From NCBI GenBank assembly GCA_934526185.1, contig CAKTAA010000093.1, positions 1-8,314 on the forward strand: a DNA stretch of 8,314 bases, given 5' to 3'. This stretch comes from an uncultured Eubacteriales bacterium (lineage in GTDB: Bacteria; Bacillota; Clostridia; Oscillospirales; CAG-272). The notes beneath the pieces were generated by a model. That model saw only the letters and a list, made by a program, of their open reading frames with translations. It was not told the DNA's origin and searched no databases. Shown here in pieces: positions 1 through 6,326 of this stretch. Within the stretch, counting starts at the first letter, position 1, and every line of letters starts with the position of its first letter. Position numbers and translations under genes: made by a program.

Positions 1-2
1 TT

Positions 3-107
3 CGTTTATGTGGTCACTCTATGAAACAGTATGCCGCAGAAACAGCGATTTTATACACCTATTTTCATCATCGGCATACTGAAGACAGGTACCGAAAACA
101 TGTCTGA
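3..107 (+). CDS. possible C-terminal end of an upstream protein (partial)
   Basis: The window opens inside a reading frame that runs 34 codons to a TGA at 105-107. The peptide is basic and His/Tyr-rich and ends in DRYRKHV. The stop lies 17 bases before the signal peptidase start, a spacing that would fit the preceding gene of the same operon. I do not recognise the family from so short a tail. The other two forward frames close at 22-24 and 80-82, so this is simply the longest open one, and it could be chance. Confidence 0.3.
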   Translation, partial: RLCGHSMKQYAAETAILYTYFHHRHTEDRYRKHV

Positions 108-124
108 AACAAGCGGGGCAAGTT

Positions 125-649
125 ATGAAGCAGATATTAAAAAAAACGTTGAATACAGCCGGAACGGTGCTGGTTATTCCGGTGGTGCTTTTTGCGCTGC
201 TGCTTGTAGGAGCCAGAATATTCGGACTTCAGGCATTTACGGTTCTGAGCGGAAGCATGGAGCAGGAGTATCCGGTCGGTTCGCTGATTTATGTTAAAAA
301 AACGGCACCGGAGAGTATCCGCGTGGGAGACGTCATTACGTTTGTTTTGAATGAAGATTTGGCCGTGGCAACACACCGCGTCATCTCCGTAGATGCCGAA
401 AGTCAGTGCTTTTATACCAAGGGTGATGCCAATGCTGCGGCTGACGGCGCACCTGTGCATTACAAGAATCTGATAGGCAAACCTGTTTTTACCATACCGT
501 ATATCGGATATGCTGCAAATTTTATACAAAAGCCGCCGGGATTGTATGTAGCTGTAGCGGTTGCTGCTGTTTCTCTGATTCTTGCTTTCTTTCCAACCGA
601 AAAGAAAAATAAGAAGGAAATGGAAATGAATGGCAACAAAGCAAGCTGA
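125..649 (+). CDS. sipW: SipW-type (ER-type) signal peptidase I
   Basis: This membrane serine protease would remove the leaders of the TasA-like proteins encoded downstream. The 174-residue protein has an N-terminal membrane segment (about 13-35), followed by the catalytic box SGSM with Ser44. The second motif reads ATHRV with His84 where typical bacterial type I peptidases have lysine; a Ser/His pair is the hallmark of ER-type enzymes such as Bacillus subtilis SipW. The GDAN box (100-103) and a second C-terminal membrane segment (about 138-157) with a Lys-rich tail also fit. Length is close to that of SipW. The start is supported by a GGGG Shine-Dalgarno core at 115-118, seven bases ahead of the ATG. 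Five downstream proteins carry leaders of the matching type, which strongly supports the assignment. The gene symbol is used for the family, not as proof of orthology. Confidence 0.93.
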   Translation: MKQILKKTLNTAGTVLVIPVVLFALLLVGARIFGLQAFTVLSGSMEQEYPVGSLIYVKKTAPESIRVGDVITFVLNEDLAVATHRVISVDAESQCFYTKGDANAAADGAPVHYKNLIGKPVFTIPYIGYAANFIQKPPGLYVAVAVAAVSLILAFFPTEKKNKKEMEMNGNKAS

Positions 650-715
650 ATTCTGCAAGCTTGGATCGGATTGATAAAATCCGGCGCGGATATTTCCTTA
701 CGAGGGTGAAGCGTT

Positions 716-727
716 GGTTTTTATACA
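716..727 (+). promoter_or_regulatory. weak candidate -10 region ahead of the first subunit gene
   Basis: The 111-base gap between the peptidase and the first subunit gene becomes AT-rich just before the ribosome binding site and contains TATACA at 722-727, a fair -10 match. The best -35 at proper distance (TTACGA at 698-703) matches the consensus only weakly. The gap also holds a small stem, CGGATT (667-672) with AATCCG (678-683). A promoter here would let the structural genes be made in excess over the peptidase, but the sequence evidence is slight. Confidence 0.2.
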
Positions 728-760
728 TATTTAATTTTTTTGGAAGGGGTACAAGTAAAA

Positions 761-1375
761 ATGAAAACAAAGACAAAAGCGTTGCTCTCGCTGACATGTG
801 CGGTGATTTTGGTTTTGGCGACTGTGTGTGCAACGGTGGCTTTCCTTACGTCAACGACAGGAACGGTCATGAACACCTTTACAGTCGGCAATGTGAAAAT
901 CACAATGGATGAGATAGCTGTTGATGTATACGGCGAGGTGACAACGAATACGGATCAGGTTACGGCAAGAGTTAACGAAAACGCTTACAAACTAATCCCG
1001 GGACATGAGTACACAAAGGATCCTACCATTCACGTGGACGAGGCCAGCGAGAACTGCTATCTGTTTGTTCGGGTGACGAATGCAATCGCTGAAATTGAGG
1101 CGGATACAAAGATAGCCGATCAGATGCAGGCGAAAGGGTGGACTCCCGTTACAGGAACCGATGGTGTTTACTATTATTCACAGGTTGCTGAGGGAGGCGA
1201 TGATGTTGTAGTATTTGATAACTTTACTATAACCGATGATGCCAATCTTACAGACTATGCCGGCACTGCAATTGAGATAACCGGATATGCGGTACAGGCT
1301 GACGGCTTTGCTGATGCAGAAGCGGCATGGAACGCATCTTTCGGAGCCGCCACAACGGCTGCGGTAGGAGCTTGA
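761..1375 (+). CDS. SipW-dependent TasA/camelysin-like fibre subunit (first)
   Basis: This is a secreted protein of 204 residues, probably a minor subunit or adaptor of a TasA-like fibre. The leader has Lys residues at 2, 4 and 6, a hydrophobic core, and ends in ATVA followed by FLTSTTG; cleavage is expected after Ala27. NTFTVGNVKI follows (about 38-47), the conserved strand found just after the cleavage site in SipW substrates. The mature part is a predicted beta-rich domain with the block YKLIPGHEYTKDP (76-88), a single cysteine (Cys99) in ENCYLFVRV, and the C-terminal motif YAVQADGF...AEAAW shared with the neighbours. The ATG at 761 is chosen because AAGGGGT at 744-750 is a good ribosome binding site ten bases ahead; a TTG at 740 in the same frame would place that site inside the gene. 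Closest in type to the next gene product. Confidence 0.85.
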   Translation: MKTKTKALLSLTCAVILVLATVCATVAFLTSTTGTVMNTFTVGNVKITMDEIAVDVYGEVTTNTDQVTARVNENAYKLIPGHEYTKDPTIHVDEASENCYLFVRVTNAIAEIEADTKIADQMQAKGWTPVTGTDGVYYYSQVAEGGDDVVVFDNFTITDDANLTDYAGTAIEITGYAVQADGFADAEAAWNASFGAATTAAVGA

Positions 1376-1379
1376 ATTT

Positions 1380-1399
1380 ACGGTTTATAAAACCGTTTT
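1380..1399 (+). terminator. short hairpin with T-run between first and second subunit genes
   Basis: ACGGTTT (1380-1386) pairs perfectly with AAACCGT (1390-1396) around a three-base loop, and the right arm runs into TTTT (1396-1399). It starts four bases after the stop of the first subunit gene. A seven-base, AT-containing stem and only four T residues make this a weak or partial terminator, so attenuation within the operon is more likely than a full stop. Confidence 0.45.
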
Positions 1400-1439
1400 C
1401 ACTGTTGAAAAACAGGATTGGCTGAAAGGAGCACAGAAA

Positions 1440-2009
1440 ATGAGGTGCAAAAGAATCGGAATCATTGTTCTGGCGATTATCCTGATGTGTATTGGTACGG
1501 GCGGCACGCTTGCCTGGCTGTCGGACAGCAGCGGGCCGGTTAAAAACACCTTTACTGTGGGAAATATCGATATCACTCTTGGCGAAACCACGACGAGCTA
1601 TAAGATGGTGCCCGGAAACACCATTGCAAAGGATCCGAAGATAACGGTCAAGGGAGGCAGCGAAGCCTGCTGGCTGTTCGTAAAGATTGAAGAATCTGTT
1701 CCCTCGGCTCTTTCGTCAACCTATGCATTTGATGATTTTATCAGTTATACGTTGACTGCCGGTTGGAAGCCTTTGGATAATGTGTCCGGCGTCTATTACA
1801 TGGAGATTCCCGCAGGTGAAAGCGATCAGCCGTTCTATGTTCTGAAGGATAATCAGGTTACGGTTCCCGACACTGTGACAAAGGAAATGATGGATGCTTT
1901 GGAGCAGGCGGAAGAAATGCCAGAGCTGACTTTCACCGCATACGCAATACAGAAGGATAATATAACAAGTGCGGCGGATGCATGGGCCAAATTGAATCCG
2001 GGTCCGTAA
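1440..2009 (+). CDS. SipW-dependent TasA/camelysin-like fibre subunit (second)
   Basis: This secreted protein of 189 residues is similar in design to the first subunit. The leader (basic MRCKR, hydrophobic 7-25) ends in GGTLA before WLSDSSG, so cleavage is expected after Ala25; NTFTVGNIDITL (36-47) is the conserved post-cleavage strand. The mature domain repeats the neighbour's YKMVPGNTIAKDP block (54-66) and the segment SEACWLFVKI with a single mature cysteine, Cys77. The C-terminus has YAIQKDNITSAADAW. These matches place it in the same subfamily as the gene just upstream, probably through an old duplication. AGGAG at 1427-1431 lies eight bases before the ATG. It is 64 bases behind the previous gene and read with it. 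A minor subunit, initiator or adaptor role is an inference. Confidence 0.85.
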   Translation: MRCKRIGIIVLAIILMCIGTGGTLAWLSDSSGPVKNTFTVGNIDITLGETTTSYKMVPGNTIAKDPKITVKGGSEACWLFVKIEESVPSALSSTYAFDDFISYTLTAGWKPLDNVSGVYYMEIPAGESDQPFYVLKDNQVTVPDTVTKEMMDALEQAEEMPELTFTAYAIQKDNITSAADAWAKLNPGP

Positions 2010-2022
2010 TGCGCCGGCTAAG

Positions 2023-2038
2023 CATGACAGAAGTCATG
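2023..2038 (+). promoter_or_regulatory. perfect hairpin/palindrome CATGAC-AGAA-GTCATG
   Basis: CATGAC (2023-2028) and GTCATG (2033-2038) form a perfect six-base stem with an AGAA loop, 13 bases after the stop of the second subunit gene and just ahead of the TTGACA element and the GTAT repeat. Only a loose T-rich stretch (CCTTT) follows, so it is a poor terminator. It could be an RNA hairpin or a dyad bound by a regulator controlling the promoter behind it. Confidence 0.35.
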
Positions 2039-2048
2039 TACCATTCCT

Positions 2049-2076
2049 TTGACATTAGACAATCGTATGTATGTAT
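2049..2076 (+). promoter_or_regulatory. candidate promoter: perfect -35 whose -10 would fall inside the GTAT repeat
   Basis: TTGACA at 2049-2054 is a perfect sigma-A -35 hexamer. At the right distance the DNA is already the tetranucleotide repeat: the window for the -10 holds ATGTAT (spacer 16) and TGTATG (spacer 17), while TATGTA occurs at spacers 15 and 19. None is a good TATAAT match. A better -10-like sequence, TAAATT at 2133-2138, is 78 bases from the -35 and cannot pair with it. The promoter is therefore plausible but unproven; it would drive the main subunit gene. Confidence 0.35.
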
Positions 2077-2118
2077 GTATGTATGTATGTATGTATGTAT
2101 GTATGTATGTATGTATGT
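2065..2118. repeat. perfect GTAT tetranucleotide repeat, 13 units plus GT
   Basis: Fifty-four bases of uninterrupted GTAT (13 full units, 2065-2116, plus GT) lie in the 155-base gap before the main subunit gene, ending 46 bases before its ATG. Perfect tetranucleotide arrays of this length are known hot spots of slipped-strand mispairing in bacteria and often mark phase-variable surface genes. All three forward frames leaving the repeat meet stops before the gene (TGA 2129-2131, TAA 2133-2135, TAA 2143-2145), so length changes cannot shift the subunit's reading frame. Any effect would act on transcription or on the mRNA leader. The tract is also strictly alternating purine-pyrimidine. Confidence 0.97.
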
Positions 2119-2164
2119 GCGTTTGGTGTGAATAAATTTACATAACAGAAAGGGAAGAGAAACC

Positions 2165-2941
2165 ATGAAGAAGAGAAGAATTTTGTCCCTGTGCCTCGTT
2201 GCCGCAATTGCAGCTATCGCAGTGTTTGCTGGTACATTGGCCTACTTTACCGACACTGACGAAGCAGACAACACGTTTACAGTCGGCAATGTAAAGATTG
2301 ACCTGATTGAGCAGGAGCGTGCGTACGACAATGAGGGCAACGCTACCGGTCTACAAGACTTTACTGGCGGCAAACTGCTGATGCCCATTGTTGGCTCTGC
2401 TCAGGGCGAGAAGGAAACTGTTGACGGTGTTGAAATGCCAACAGCCAAAAACTATGTTGACAAGATCATTAGTATCAAGAACACCGGTGAAAGTAAAGCC
2501 TATGTACGCGTTTTTGTTGCTGTTCCCACAGCGTTGCAGAATGGTGAAGTCCCCAATGCTCCTCTTTACGATGTTTTGCACTGGAACTTCAACGCTGATT
2601 CTACCGCGGAGGGCGAGTGGACCGATGAAATCGTTGTTGCAAATCCGACCGTGATTGACGGCGTTGAATACAAGATTTACAGCCGTACTTACACGACTGC
2701 TTTGGCCGCCGACGAAGCGACCGCAACACCCGCTTACATTGGCTTCTATCTGGACAAGAGCGTCGATTATAATGGCGAAAGCTGGACGGTTGACTTTGGC
2801 ACTGGAACGCAAGCCATTGACTACGATCTGTCCGAAGGCGTGAACATTCCCGTGTTCGCACAGGCGATTCAGGCAGATGGATTCGAGTCTGCTGAAGATG
2901 CGTTTGCCGCTTCCGGTCTGCCTTCCAATCCTTGGGCTTGA
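2165..2941 (+). CDS. TasA-like major fibre subunit, SipW-dependent
   Basis: This is the likely main structural protein of the surface fibre. It has 258 residues, close to B. subtilis TasA (261). The leader MKKRR plus hydrophobic core ends in AGTLA before YFTDTDEAD, with cleavage expected after Ala26, followed by NTFTVGNVKIDL (36-47), the segment that in TasA-type fibres contributes to subunit-to-subunit strand exchange. The mature part carries the family block IKNTGESKAYVRV (about 104-116), a predicted beta-sandwich, no cysteine, and the C-terminal AQAIQADGFESAEDAF. The ribosome binding site AGAAAGGGAAG (2147-2157) is strong. Three points suggest high expression: that site, codon use that looks more uniform than in the neighbours, and a 16-bp stable hairpin just behind the gene. 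The GTAT repeat upstream suggests switchable expression. The role as main subunit is inferred from length and context, not proven. Confidence 0.87.
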   Translation: MKKRRILSLCLVAAIAAIAVFAGTLAYFTDTDEADNTFTVGNVKIDLIEQERAYDNEGNATGLQDFTGGKLLMPIVGSAQGEKETVDGVEMPTAKNYVDKIISIKNTGESKAYVRVFVAVPTALQNGEVPNAPLYDVLHWNFNADSTAEGEWTDEIVVANPTVIDGVEYKIYSRTYTTALAADEATATPAYIGFYLDKSVDYNGESWTVDFGTGTQAIDYDLSEGVNIPVFAQAIQADGFESAEDAFAASGLPSNPWA

Positions 2942-2962
2942 CGCTTTTAATCCTCGTGCTAT

Positions 2963-2997
2963 TGAATATCTATCGCCCTTGGGGCGATAGATATTCA
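2963..2997. terminator. 16-bp perfect hairpin after the main subunit gene (no T-run)
   Basis: The arm TGAATATCTATCGCCC (2963-2978) pairs without mismatch to 2982-2997 around a three-base loop (TTG). The stem starts 21 bases after the stop codon. The bases that follow (TATACTTCTCGC) hold no T-run on the plus strand, so it is not a textbook rho-independent terminator. A transcript-stabilising 3' end, a partial attenuator or an mRNA processing site all fit; each would raise the main subunit relative to what follows. Confidence 0.75.
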
Positions 2998-3082
2998 TAT
3001 ACTTCTCGCAGGGCGGGAGCTTTCCGAGATGTTATGAAATGAAGTGCTTAAAATCCTTTTTGATTGAGAAGGGAATTATATT

Positions 3083-3655
3083 ATGAAAAAAAGTGTTTGG
3101 AAAAGAAGATTGCTGGTCGCCGCGCCGATTGTCATCTGCCTGTCGATTCTTTCATACGGCACGCTGGCCTATTTCACAGCCGAAGATTCGGCGGAAAATG
3201 TAATAACAGCGGGGAGTGTTGACATTGAGCTTCTGGAAATGACAGATGACGGTGAGCCCTTTCCGACGGACGGAATAACCGGCGTTATGCCCGGCGACAG
3301 CGTGAGCAAAATTGTGACGGTAAAAAACACCGGAAACAATCCGGCGTATGTGAGAATTGCGCTGGACATGTCTGTTTTGACGCCCGAGTCCGAGGAACTG
3401 GCAACGGATGTCATCAGCTTGGATATCAATACCGAGGCTTGGACAGAAAAGGACGGATATTATTACTGCAACGAGATACTTGAGGCAGGGGCTGAGAGCG
3501 CGCCGCTTTTTACAAGCGTGACCTTTGCCCGTGAGGAGATGGATAACTCGTACATGGACGCTGTCGTGCATATTGATGCCGACGCTCAGGCGGTACAGAG
3601 CCAAAATAATGGTGCGAATGTATGGGAAGCTATTGGATGGCCGAGCGCCGAGTGA
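3083..3655 (+). CDS. SipW-dependent TasA/camelysin-like subunit (fourth)
   Basis: This secreted protein of 190 residues has a SipW-type leader: basic MKKSVWKRR, hydrophobic 10-29 ending in YGTLA, then YFTAEDSAEN, with cleavage expected after Ala29. The post-cleavage strand is NVITAGSVDIELL, closer to the camelysin/TasA pattern than the NTFTVGN of its neighbours. The mature domain has GVMPGDSVSKIVTVKNTGNNPAYVRIAL, the usual P-G-D turn followed by the KNTG...AYVR block, and GYYYCNEIL with its only mature cysteine. It ends in the shortened tail motif AQAVQSQNNGANVWEAIGW. The start is set by AGAAGGGA (3068-3075), seven bases ahead of the ATG. It stands between the putative main subunit and the adhesin gene, which suits an adaptor or tip-proximal role, an inference from order alone. 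Confidence 0.85.
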   Translation: MKKSVWKRRLLVAAPIVICLSILSYGTLAYFTAEDSAENVITAGSVDIELLEMTDDGEPFPTDGITGVMPGDSVSKIVTVKNTGNNPAYVRIALDMSVLTPESEELATDVISLDINTEAWTEKDGYYYCNEILEAGAESAPLFTSVTFAREEMDNSYMDAVVHIDADAQAVQSQNNGANVWEAIGWPSAE

Positions 3656-3658
3656 TTC

Positions 3659-3675
3659 CATTCCAGAAAGGAATG
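3659..3675 (+). promoter_or_regulatory. small hairpin covering the ribosome binding site of the VWA gene
   Basis: CATTCC (3659-3664) pairs with GGAATG (3670-3675) around AGAAA. The right arm includes the GGA of the AGAAAGGA ribosome binding site (3665-3672) for the ATG at 3680. Ribosomes finishing the upstream gene (stop 3653-3655) would open it, so translation of the large adhesin may be coupled to that of the preceding subunit. The stem is only six bases long and the idea is tentative. Confidence 0.35.
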
Positions 3676-3679
3676 AACT

Positions 3680-6304
3680 ATGAAAAGAAAGACAGCGAAA
3701 ATAAAAATCATCTCCTTTGTGATGATGCTGGCGTTTTTGTTCACTGTTTTCCCAGCCGGAAGTCTCCGTGCCGTTGCGGAGGACGGTGAATCGGCGGCCT
3801 TTGCGGATACTGTGCCGGTAACGGTATCGTTTACCGAGGCAGGTCCCCTGATGAAGCCTGTTACGGTAGAAACAGGCAGTAAGGTAAGAAGCCTGCTCGC
3901 TCAGGCTTATTCTTTAACGGCCGCGCAGGATGAGCAGACCGAAAACGGCCTGATTTTGAACAAGACTGCTGAACAGACGTCCGATGGTTACAAAATTGCA
4001 TTGGAAGCCTACGTGACCGGCAGCGTTGTTACTACCACGACGACTACTCCCGCGGACATCGTTCTTGTGCTCGACCAGTCCGGTTCGATGGCCTATGACT
4101 TTAGCGGCAGCAGCACAAATACGAATGCGGATCGTCGCCAGTATGCCATGAAACAGGCTGTAAATAGCTTTATCACTGCGGTGAACGAAAAATATTCGGC
4201 GGATGCCGACCATCGCATGGCAATTGTAACCTTTGGAAGCAGCGCAGAGACACTTCAGGGATGGACATTGGTGGATGATAACGGCAAAAATACCCTGCAA
4301 ACTCAAATCAACGGATTGCCGAACAGCCCGTCTGGCGCAACCAATGTGGCGGCTGGTATGTCTCAGGCTGACACCTTAATGGGCAGCGGCTACAGCTACA
4401 GCGGTGCCAACACCTTACGCCAGAAGGTAGTCATTGTATTTACCGACGGTGTGCCGACAACAGCTACAGACTTTAACACAACTGTGGCGACAGACGCCAT
4501 CGTATCTGCGAAGAACCTGAAGGACGCTGGCGCAACGGTATATTCCGTCGGCATCTTTAATGGTGCGAATCCGGATGAACTGAATGGCAATGAATATGTA
4601 AGGGCAGTCATAGGTAATATTTCCTGTGATGGAAGTGTTGGAACTTTCTGGGGTGGAACAAATATTGCTCAGCTAGTGACAGGTGACGTTAGAAATATAG
4701 ACACACCGGCTGGAAATAGATTTTTGAACTATCTTTCAAACAATTTTGTGGAAGCAACAGAAATTGGTATTACCAATAATTATGATTTTCCCGGATTGGC
4801 CGGTGGTGATGGCTGGTATATTACAAAGAACTTTACCCGCACCGATACACGTTACTACTTGACGGCGGACGATTCGGCAAAGCTGAACAACATCTTCCAG
4901 AGCATCAGTCAGCAGATCGGCGGCGCGTCCATGGAGCTTGATGAAACAACGGTGGTAAAGGACATTATATCTCCCTATTTCACTGTGCCCGAAAATACCA
5001 GTGACATCAAGCTTTACACCGCCGTCTGCACCGGTGCAGACACCGACGGTACGCTGATTTTTGGAACGCCCACCGTCGCTACCGGCGTTACCCCCAGCAT
5101 TTCGGACAATACGTTGAGTATTTCCGGCTTTGACTTCGCCGCTAATTGGTGCGGTACAAGTGACAACATATATCACGGTCAAAAGCTTATCATTGAGTTC
5201 ACGGTAACGCTGCGCGACGGCTTCCTCGGCGGCAATGCTGTTCCGACCAACGGGGAGACTTCGGGTGTATACACCTCCGACGGCACGTTGGTAGAGACTT
5301 TTGACGTTCCGAAGGTCGATGTGCCGGTTCCGGACGTGAGCGTGAACGTAGTGGATAAAAATGTTTATCTGCTTCATGTACCGACACAGGAAGAACTTCT
5401 TTCTGGCGGCGTGACAGTAAAGATGGGGAATACCGCGCTTGATCTTTCGGCTGAAAACTATGGCCTTGAGGAGTGGCAGACCGCGTACGTGAATATCGAT
5501 GTGACAGCAGCGCCTGCAGCAGACTTTGATGCAACTGCGGACAGCAGCACCTATACCGTTACCGCTTCTGTTGTCCCGAAAGAAACCGGTGCCATCGCCG
5601 GCAAGGAAAGCAGCGTTACACAGAACCTATTTGTGTACAAACCGGTCGTTGCATGGAAGGACAGCGAGATTGATCTGGGCGCCTCGGCGAATTATGAGGA
5701 TAATTTTGTCGGCGTTGAATGGAAACACGGTGAAATTTCTGCGGTCAGTGGAACAATGCTCGGAAACGAACCTGTGCTTGATTATAGGTATGATCCGGCG
5801 GCTGCGGCTTTCACGGCCGATACGCCGGTGAATGTGAAAACGTATATCGGCGAGCGAGAGGTTACACAGTATGCAACGTATGAGCACAGCGCTTGTACGT
5901 TCGATGGCTGTACATGGGACGAAACGAACGGTTATGAGTTTATAGTCCACATAAAATCCTGCATGTTGACGGTTATCAAAACAGGCTGTGCAGACATTGA
6001 CGAGAATCAGACGTTCCTGTTTGACGTCGAAGGGAACGGAATCAAGCTGACGGTAGCCGTTCATGGCAACAGCTCGGTGACGGTGACGGATTTGCCTGTC
6101 GGCACCTATACGGTGACGGAAAAGACGGATTGGTCATGGAGATATATGCCGGAAAAGGCAGAACAGCAAGTTCAGGCTGTTGCAGGAAATAATGTTGTTA
6201 CATTTGCAAACGAGCGTAAAAACACAAAATGGCTTGACGGCGGATGCTATAAGAATAACATCTATGGTGTATCTGCTGAGGAACCGTCCGAATCAGGTAA
6301 TTAA
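3680..6304 (+). CDS. secreted VWA-domain adhesin with C-terminal CnaB-like domain
   Basis: This 874-residue protein is probably the adhesive, tip or coat component of the fibre. A Sec signal peptide (1-33, ending in RAVA) precedes a short beta-rich stretch (about 42-115) and a Thr run (118-123). The VWA domain (about 125-415) has a complete metal-binding MIDAS: DQSGS with Asp132, Ser134 and Ser136, Thr221 in GATNVAAG, and Asp256 in FTDG. Two or more Ig-like beta domains follow (about 420-758), then a CnaB/SpaA-like domain (about 762-845) with LPVGTYTVTEKTDWSWRY and FANER; Lys767, Glu814 and Asn844 fit the triad of an internal Lys-Asn isopeptide bond. The protein ends in a short hydrophilic tail with neither LPXTG motif nor membrane segment, so it must be held on the cell some other way or be released. 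AGAAAGGA lies seven bases ahead of the ATG. Eight cysteines follow the MIDAS core. Ligand unknown. Confidence 0.88.
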   Translation: MKRKTAKIKIISFVMMLAFLFTVFPAGSLRAVAEDGESAAFADTVPVTVSFTEAGPLMKPVTVETGSKVRSLLAQAYSLTAAQDEQTENGLILNKTAEQTSDGYKIALEAYVTGSVVTTTTTTPADIVLVLDQSGSMAYDFSGSSTNTNADRRQYAMKQAVNSFITAVNEKYSADADHRMAIVTFGSSAETLQGWTLVDDNGKNTLQTQINGLPNSPSGATNVAAGMSQADTLMGSGYSYSGANTLRQKVVIVFTDGVPTTATDFNTTVATDAIVSAKNLKDAGATVYSVGIFNGANPDELNGNEYVRAVIGNISCDGSVGTFWGGTNIAQLVTGDVRNIDTPAGNRFLNYLSNNFVEATEIGITNNYDFPGLAGGDGWYITKNFTRTDTRYYLTADDSAKLNNIFQSISQQIGGASMELDETTVVKDIISPYFTVPENTSDIKLYTAVCTGADTDGTLIFGTPTVATGVTPSISDNTLSISGFDFAANWCGTSDNIYHGQKLIIEFTVTLRDGFLGGNAVPTNGETSGVYTSDGTLVETFDVPKVDVPVPDVSVNVVDKNVYLLHVPTQEELLSGGVTVKMGNTALDLSAENYGLEEWQTAYVNIDVTAAPAADFDATADSSTYTVTASVVPKETGAIAGKESSVTQNLFVYKPVVAWKDSEIDLGASANYEDNFVGVEWKHGEISAVSGTMLGNEPVLDYRYDPAAAAFTADTPVNVKTYIGEREVTQYATYEHSACTFDGCTWDETNGYEFIVHIKSCMLTVIKTGCADIDENQTFLFDVEGNGIKLTVAVHGNSSVTVTDLPVGTYTVTEKTDWSWRYMPEKAEQQVQAVAGNNVVTFANERKNTKWLDGGCYKNNIYGVSAEEPSESGN

Positions 6305-6326
6305 AATGGTCCGTTACTGGGATACA

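Noticed and set aside
31..297. Open frame overlapping the start of the signal peptidase gene.
   Set aside because: It lacks any domain and runs through the peptidase's membrane segment and catalytic region in another frame.
740..760. TTG start for the first subunit gene.
   Set aside because: It would put the AAGGGGT ribosome binding site inside the gene; the ATG at 761 is ideally placed behind it and starts a normal Lys-rich leader.
2065..2118. CRISPR array or other spaced repeat system.
   Set aside because: The units are four bases long and directly adjacent with no spacers; this is a simple sequence repeat.
2049..2138. A promoter made of TTGACA (2049) and TAAATT (2133) whose spacing is tuned by repeat number.
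   Set aside because: The spacing is 78 bases, and 24 bases of non-repeat DNA would remain even if the whole array were lost, which is still too long for a sigma-A promoter.
2065..2164. Translational phase variation through start codons inside the repeat.
   Set aside because: All three forward frames leaving the repeat end at stops (2129, 2133, 2143) before the subunit start, so no in-frame fusion is possible at any unit number.
1933..2166. Minus-strand open frame with repeated YIHT residues.
   Set aside because: It is the GTAT array read backwards; 12 bases of the array give four codons in any frame, so a repetitive peptide arises automatically. It has no recognisable domain and overlaps the end of a well-supported gene.
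2351..2998. Long minus-strand open frame opposite the main subunit gene.
   Set aside because: It mirrors a strongly supported gene, includes the hairpin at its start and shows no recognisable protein family.
6200..6304. LPXTG-type anchor at the end of the VWA protein.
   Set aside because: The tail has no such motif, no hydrophobic segment and no basic end; the frame closes at a clear TAA.
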